A DNA stretch of 8,196 nt from Clostridia bacterium (GTDB taxonomy: Bacteria; Bacillota; Clostridia; Christensenellales; Aristaeellaceae). Below are positions 3,995-8,196 of this stretch, one piece after another. The notes under the pieces were generated by a model. That model was not told the origin of the DNA. It worked only from the letters and a program-made list of their open reading frames with translations, and did no database searches. The stretch's first letter is position 1. Every line of letters starts with the position of its first letter. Location of the stretch: contig JAFUWR010000140.1 in the NCBI GenBank assembly GCA_017471125.1, positions 1-8,196 on the forward strand, read 5' to 3'. The translations under genes were made by a program, and so were the position numbers.

Positions 3995-6900
3995 GGCAAG
4001 ATCGAGCAGGTGTTCGCCGATGGCGACCGGCTGGTCCAGGAGGACTACACGGTGGACGGCGGCGTGCTGGCCATCGGCCCGCAGGGCTTCGCGCGGCACA
4101 CGCTGGAATACGACGACGCGGGCGAGCTGGCCCGGGAGACCTATTTCGACGACCGCCTGAATCCCGCGCCCAACCGGGAGGGCGTGGTCATCCGGGAGAT
4201 CGCCCGGGACGATGCGGGCCGGGTGTCGGAGGTCTACTACTATGACGCCGAGGGCATGCCCATGGCCCCGTCCGGGGTGGGCGCGTTCATCGAGCAGTAC
4301 GGCTATGACGACGCGGGCAACGTGGCCCTCGTCCGCTATTTCGACGCCGCCGGGGACCCGATGCCCGGGCGGCAGGGCTGGGCCTCGGCGCGTTACGAGT
4401 ACGACGACGCGGGGCGCGAGGTCTACGCCCGCTACTACGACGCCACCGGCACCGTCTGCCTGAACGCGGACGGCTACGGCGCGAAAAAGACCGATTATGA
4501 TGAAGCGGGCAATCCCGTGCGCGAGGAATATTACGACCAAAACCTCGCCCTCGCGCCCAACGGGGACGGCGTCACCGTGAAGGTCACCACCTATGACGAC
4601 GCGGGCCATGCCACCGAGATCCGCTACCTCGACGCCGAGGACAAGCCCGATATGCCCTGGAGCATCGGCGCGAGCGTGGAGCTGCGCGGCTATGACGACG
4701 CGGGGCGGCTGACCTATATCCAGTATTGCGACGCGGCCTACGTGCCCGTGGACGGCGTGTGGGGCTGGGCGCGGGTCGAGTATACCTATGATGAAAACGG
4801 CAACGCCGTGGAGGAGCGCTGGTTCGACGCCGCGGGCGAGCCCGCCGCCAGCGCCGAGGGCTACGCCAGCGTGCGGCGCAAGTTCGACGACGCCGGAAAC
4901 GCGGTGCGCGAGGCGTTTTACGACGCCGACGGCAACGCCGCGCCCAACGGCGAGGGCGTGATCGCCGTGGAGCGGGCCTACGACACCCAGGGCCGGGTCA
5001 TCCAGAATCGCTACTTCGACGGCGACGGCGCCCCGATGCTCAAGCGCGGCCTGGACGCCTACGGCGAGGCGATGGAATATGACGAGGCCGGGAACCTGAC
5101 CCGCTACACCTGGCTGGGTGCGGACGGCAAGCCCGTCAGCGGCGCGGCGGGCTGGGCCACCGTGGAGAGCGCCTACGACGCCCGGGGCCGCCGGGTCAGC
5201 GAGCGCTACTACGACGCCGACGGCGACCGCATGCTCAAGGACGGCAGCTTCTGGGGCATCGACCGGGTCTTCGACCTGGCCGGGAACGTGGTCAAGGAGA
5301 CCTACTATGACCTGACCGGCGGGGTCGGCCCCAACCGGGACGGCGTGGTCGTGGTGGAGAAGTCCTTCGACGACGCCGGGCAGGCGACGCTTCGGCGCTA
5401 CCTCGACGCGGACGGCAGGCCCATGGCCGTGGACGGCATGTACCAGCTCGCCCGGACCTACGACGCGGACGGCGCGGTCACCCGGGAGATCAGCCTGGAC
5501 GCCATCGGCGACCGCATGGTCAACGCCCAGGGCTGGTGCCAGCACGACATCTATTACGACAGCCACAAGTGGAAGTACGCCGAGCGCTACACGGACGCCG
5601 CGGGCGACCCGGCGCTGCTGAACGGCGACTACACCGGCATCGACCGGGCCTTCGACGGCGCGGGCCGGGTGGTGCAGGAGACCTTCCACGACCTGAACGG
5701 CGACCTGGGGGCCAACGCCGCGGGCATCGTCACCCGGCAGACCTCCTACGACGACCTGGGCCGGGTCAGCGCCGTGCGCTACCTGGACGCCGCGGGCCTG
5801 CCCGCCGCGCCCGCCACCCTGGGCGTGTACGGCGAGAAGCGGGGCTACGACGAGGCCGGGAACCTGGCCTACGTGCAGTCCACCGACGCCGACGGCGAGG
5901 CCATGACCGGCCCCGGCGGGTACGCGCAGGCGGAATATCTCTACGACGAGCTGAACCGCTGCGTGCGGGAGACGTACCTCGACGCCGCGGGCGAGCCTAC
6001 CATAAATAATGAGGGCTACGCGGCGCTGCTGCGCGACTACGATGTCGCGGACGGCGCGGTGCGGGAGACCTATCTGAACGCCGCGGGCGAGCCCGCCGCC
6101 AACGCGGACGGCGTGGTGGCCGCGGATCGGCGCGTGGACAACGGCGGCGACACCGTGACCGTGCTGTACCGGGACGCCGAGGGCGCACCCATGCTGGACC
6201 TGGCGCTGGGCGCCTACGGCGAGACCGTGACCCGCGCGGGCAGCGAGGCGCGGCGCATGCTGCTGTCCGCCGACGGCGAGACGCCCATGTCCGGCGCGGA
6301 GGGCTGGGCGATGGCCCAGTATGCCTACGACGACGCGGGGCGGCTGGTCTCCGAGCACTACTTCGGCGCGGACGCCCGCCGCTGCCTGCGGGACGGCGAC
6401 TACTGGGGCCTGGACGTGGCCTACGACGCCGCGGGCAACGCCGTGCGGCAGACCTACTACGACCTGACCGGCGGCGTCGGCCCGAACCGGGCGGGCGTGG
6501 TCGTGGCCGACCGTGCCTACGACGAGCGCGGCAACAACACCCTGACCTGCTATCTCGACGCCGCGGGCAAGCCCATGGCCGTGGGCGGCGCGTACCAGGT
6601 GGCCCGGTACTTCGACGACATGGGCAACGCGGTGCGGGAGAACAACCTGGATGCCGACGGCAGGCGCGTGGTCTGCGCCGAGGGCTGGTGCCAGCACGAC
6701 GCCACCTACGACGAGGCGGGCCGCAAGGTCGCCGAGCGCTACTACGACGCCGAGGGCAACGTGGCCCTGCTGAATGGCGACTTCAGCGGCGTGGACCGGG
6801 TGTACGACGACCAGGGGCGGCTCACCCGCGAGGCGTTCCGCAACGCCGCGGGCGAGCTTGGGCCCAACGCCGAGGGCGTCACCGTGCGGACCCTCGAGTA

Positions 6901-8196
6901 CGATGACCAGGGCCGCGTGACGGGCATCCGCTACCTCAACGCCGACGGCGAGCCCACCGTGCCCGAGGGGGTCGGGGCCTACGCCCGGCGCATGGTCTAC
7001 GACGCGAACGGACTGCTGGAATCGGAACACAATCTTGACGCGGAAGGGGATCCCATGCGCGGCGCGGACCGCTGGGCCAGCGCCTACTACGAGTACGACG
7101 ACAACGGCCGCCGCGCCAAGGACACCTACTTCGACGAAAGCGACCAGCTCTGCCTGAACGCCGACGGTTACGCGGGCGTGCTCCGGGACTTCGACGCCCA
7201 GGGCCGCGTGACCGAGGAGATCTACTACGACGCCGCGCCGCGCCCCGCCGACAACAACGAGGGCGTCACCCGGGTGCGCCGCGCCTACGACGCGGGCACG
7301 ACGCCGGTGTACGAGGTCTGGTGCGACGGCAGGGGCGAACCGCGCATGGACGCGCGGCGGGGCTGCGCCGCCGTGGTGCGGGACGTGGACGCCGGCGGGC
7401 GCGTGACCCGGGAGAGCTACTTTGACGAAAACGGCAACGCCTATATGAACCCCGTCGCCGGTTGCGCCACCCGGCTTAGGGAATATGACGCCAGCGGGCG
7501 GCTGACCCGCGAGTCCTTCTACGACGCCGACAGCGCGGCCATCATGGTCGACGGGGCGCACACCACCCTCCGCTTCTACGAGGGCACCGGCGACGACGTG
7601 GCTATGGAGCAGTACCTGGACGGCGACGGCAAGCTCACCCCCGGCCCGGACGGGTACGCCGCGGTGAAGCGGCTGTTCGACGTGGAGCACCGGCCCATCG
7701 AGGAGCGCTACTACGACGCCGACGGCAACCCCGTCGCCTGCGCCGAGGGCTACGCCGCGGTAGTCATGCGCTACGGCGTAGAGCCGAGGCCCGTGTCCCG
7801 GCAGTTCTACGACGTGTCCGGCGACCTGGCCGACCTGGGCGGCTACTGCCAGGCGCTCTACGAGTACGACGCCGACGGGAACCTCTTGAGCCGCGCCTTC
7901 GCGGACGCCGAGGGACGCCGCGCCAACTGCGCCGCGGGCTACGCGGTGGTGACCTATCAGTACGACGATTTCGGCCGCGTCCGGGAGACCGCCTGGTTCG
8001 ACGCCGACGGCGAGCCCGTCGCCGCCCCCGAGGGCTACGCGCGGCTGGTGACCGAGCAGGACGAGCGGGGCAATCTGCTGCGCGAGAGCTATTTCGGCGC
8101 GGACGGCGCGCCGGTGGCGCTGGACGGAGATCGCTATACGACGATCGAATATGAATACGACGGCCAGGGCGACCTGACTCGCCGGCGCACGCTGGA
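3929..8196 (+). CDS. giant secreted YD-type repeat protein (3' end beyond the window)
   Basis: Open for 1422 codons without a stop and continuing past the right edge. The start is ATG 3929, after GAGGAGGT. Residues 1-22 are a signal peptide (MKRR, a hydrophobic core IVAALMGLALLGGAG, cleavage likely after GRA); there is no lipobox, so it is exported free or held by an unseen C-terminus. From residue 53 it consists of about 43 repeats of 31-33 residues with the approximate pattern GYAxVxxxYDDAGxxVxExYYDADGxPxxN. The YDxxGxxxxxxYxDxxG core resembles RHS/YD repeats, and the YYDADG part also resembles choline- or glucan-binding repeats; neither is a full match. Predicted short beta strands and turns suggest an extended beta-solenoid. 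It is strongly acidic, with many D-x-D-G turns that could bind calcium. No catalytic domain is visible. A surface adhesin, polymer binder or toxin shell are all possible; the C-terminus would decide. Confidence 0.9.
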   Translation, partial: MKRRIVAALMGLALLGGAGRAEGKIEQVFADGDRLVQEDYTVDGGVLAIGPQGFARHTLEYDDAGELARETYFDDRLNPAPNREGVVIREIARDDAGRVSEVYYYDAEGMPMAPSGVGAFIEQYGYDDAGNVALVRYFDAAGDPMPGRQGWASARYEYDDAGREVYARYYDATGTVCLNADGYGAKKTDYDEAGNPVREEYYDQNLALAPNGDGVTVKVTTYDDAGHATEIRYLDAEDKPDMPWSIGASVELRGYDDAGRLTYIQYCDAAYVPVDGVWGWARVEYTYDENGNAVEERWFDAAGEPAASAEGYASVRRKFDDAGNAVREAFYDADGNAAPNGEGVIAVERAYDTQGRVIQNRYFDGDGAPMLKRGLDAYGEAMEYDEAGNLTRYTWLGADGKPVSGAAGWATVESAYDARGRRVSERYYDADGDRMLKDGSFWGIDRVFDLAGNVVKETYYDLTGGVGPNRDGVVVVEKSFDDAGQATLRRYLDADGRPMAVDGMYQLARTYDADGAVTREISLDAIGDRMVNAQGWCQHDIYYDSHKWKYAERYTDAAGDPALLNGDYTGIDRAFDGAGRVVQETFHDLNGDLGANAAGIVTRQTSYDDLGRVSAVRYLDAAGLPAAPATLGVYGEKRGYDEAGNLAYVQSTDADGEAMTGPGGYAQAEYLYDELNRCVRETYLDAAGEPTINNEGYAALLRDYDVADGAVRETYLNAAGEPAANADGVVAADRRVDNGGDTVTVLYRDAEGAPMLDLALGAYGETVTRAGSEARRMLLSADGETPMSGAEGWAMAQYAYDDAGRLVSEHYFGADARRCLRDGDYWGLDVAYDAAGNAVRQTYYDLTGGVGPNRAGVVVADRAYDERGNNTLTCYLDAAGKPMAVGGAYQVARYFDDMGNAVRENNLDADGRRVVCAEGWCQHDATYDEAGRKVAERYYDAEGNVALLNGDFSGVDRVYDDQGRLTREAFRNAAGELGPNAEGVTVRTLEYDDQGRVTGIRYLNADGEPTVPEGVGAYARRMVYDANGLLESEHNLDAEGDPMRGADRWASAYYEYDDNGRRAKDTYFDESDQLCLNADGYAGVLRDFDAQGRVTEEIYYDAAPRPADNNEGVTRVRRAYDAGTTPVYEVWCDGRGEPRMDARRGCAAVVRDVDAGGRVTRESYFDENGNAYMNPVAGCATRLREYDASGRLTRESFYDADSAAIMVDGAHTTLRFYEGTGDDVAMEQYLDGDGKLTPGPDGYAAVKRLFDVEHRPIEERYYDADGNPVACAEGYAAVVMRYGVEPRPVSRQFYDVSGDLADLGGYCQALYEYDADGNLLSRAFADAEGRRANCAAGYAVVTYQYDDFGRVRETAWFDADGEPVAAPEGYARLVTEQDERGNLLRESYFGADGAPVALDGDRYTTIEYEYDGQGDLTRRRTL
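4085..8196 (+). repeat. array of about 43 32-codon repeats arranged in quartets
   Basis: Repeats 4-35 fall into quartets with four distinguishable types in fixed order: a GWA type, a GY/GxxxGIDR type ending in N, a GVxV type with RYLDADGxPM, and a type containing AYGE or AYxxA. The first codons of the GWA types lie at 4376, 4763, 5150, 5531, 5918, 6302, 6683 and 7070, spacings of 387, 387, 381, 387, 384, 381 and 387 bp. Repeats 1-3 match types 2-4 of a first, headless quartet. Repeats 36-43 (from about 7450) lose the four-step order and are mostly of a single GYA type. Confidence 0.85.
5150..7069 (+). repeat. 12-repeat superunit with exact 1152-bp register
   Basis: Quartets starting at 5150 and 6302, 5531 and 6683, and 5918 and 7070 are each 1152 bp (384 residues) apart, and matched partners are more alike than other quartets. 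TYYDLTGGVGPNR recurs at the codons beginning 5300 and 6452. GWCQHD recurs at 5531 and 6683, followed in both by a unit starting LLNGD. This indicates duplication of a block of three quartets, followed by divergence. Confidence 0.75.

Noticed and set aside
3758..7690. A 1310-codon open frame on the minus strand opposite the repeat protein.
   Set aside because: Its sequence is a shadow of the repeat codons: low complexity, rich in Val, Gly, Ala and His. It has no credible start signal, runs through the LysR terminator and the giant gene's promoter, and the plus-strand frame has a promoter, ribosome binding site, signal peptide and coherent repeats. Its length results from GC-rich third positions repeated 43 times.
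3929..8196. Classification as a standard RHS toxin of a polymorphic toxin system.
   Set aside because: The unit is longer than the usual 20-odd-residue YD repeat, no RHS core boundary (the DPxG-type autocleavage motif) is seen in this window, and no immunity gene is visible. It cannot be excluded until the C-terminus is known.
4085..8196. CRISPR-like or non-coding tandem repeat array.
   Set aside because: The periodicity is in codons with variable third positions, the frame is open throughout and there are no identical short repeats with unique spacers.

Overview
The window looks like chromosomal DNA from an anaerobic, GC-rich member of the Bacillota (Clostridia-type). Four things suggest this: very GC-rich coding regions separated by AT-rich gaps, sigma-A promoters close to consensus, strong AGGAGG-type ribosome binding sites, and a rubrerythrin of the reverse (rubredoxin-first) type together with a degenerate HPr-like protein, both familiar in Clostridia. 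No genus can be named from the sequence.

Layout. Positions 1-68 hold at most the edge of an unidentified gene. At 161-1143 a two-gene plus-strand operon, with its own extended -10 promoter, encodes a DUF6922-like small protein and an AbiEii/AbiGii-type nucleotidyltransferase, a toxin-antitoxin-like pair. A strong hairpin at 1169-1200 separates it from a minus-strand group. That group consists of a 54-bp copy of the rubrerythrin 3' end (1218-1271), an AT-richer ORF for a small membrane-anchored protein (1272-1679), the intact rubrerythrin gene (1731-2276) and an HPr-like gene without the catalytic histidine (2410-2637). The last two have recognisable promoters. Divergent from the HPr-like gene, a LysR-family regulator (2895-3800) starts behind a perfect TTGACA-N17-TATAAT promoter and ends in a terminator overlapping its stop codon.

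The rest of the window (3929 to the right edge) is one open reading frame on the plus strand, still open after 1422 codons. It has a signal peptide followed by about 43 copies of a roughly 32-residue acidic YD-type repeat. The repeats are ordered at three levels: single units, quartets of about 128 residues, and a 12-unit block of exactly 384 residues. The last visible repeats (about 36-43) lose this order. Its promoter carries an inverted repeat spanning the -35 box, and the 5' leader can fold into a GC-rich hairpin.

Functionally these are mostly independent transcription units: a TA-like module, an oxidative-stress enzyme, a possible phosphocarrier-like regulator, a LysR regulator of unknown target, and a very large secreted repeat protein. 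The two points most worth following are the nested architecture of the repeat protein and the duplicated rubrerythrin 3' end, which flanks a compositionally foreign ORF like a pair of attachment sites.
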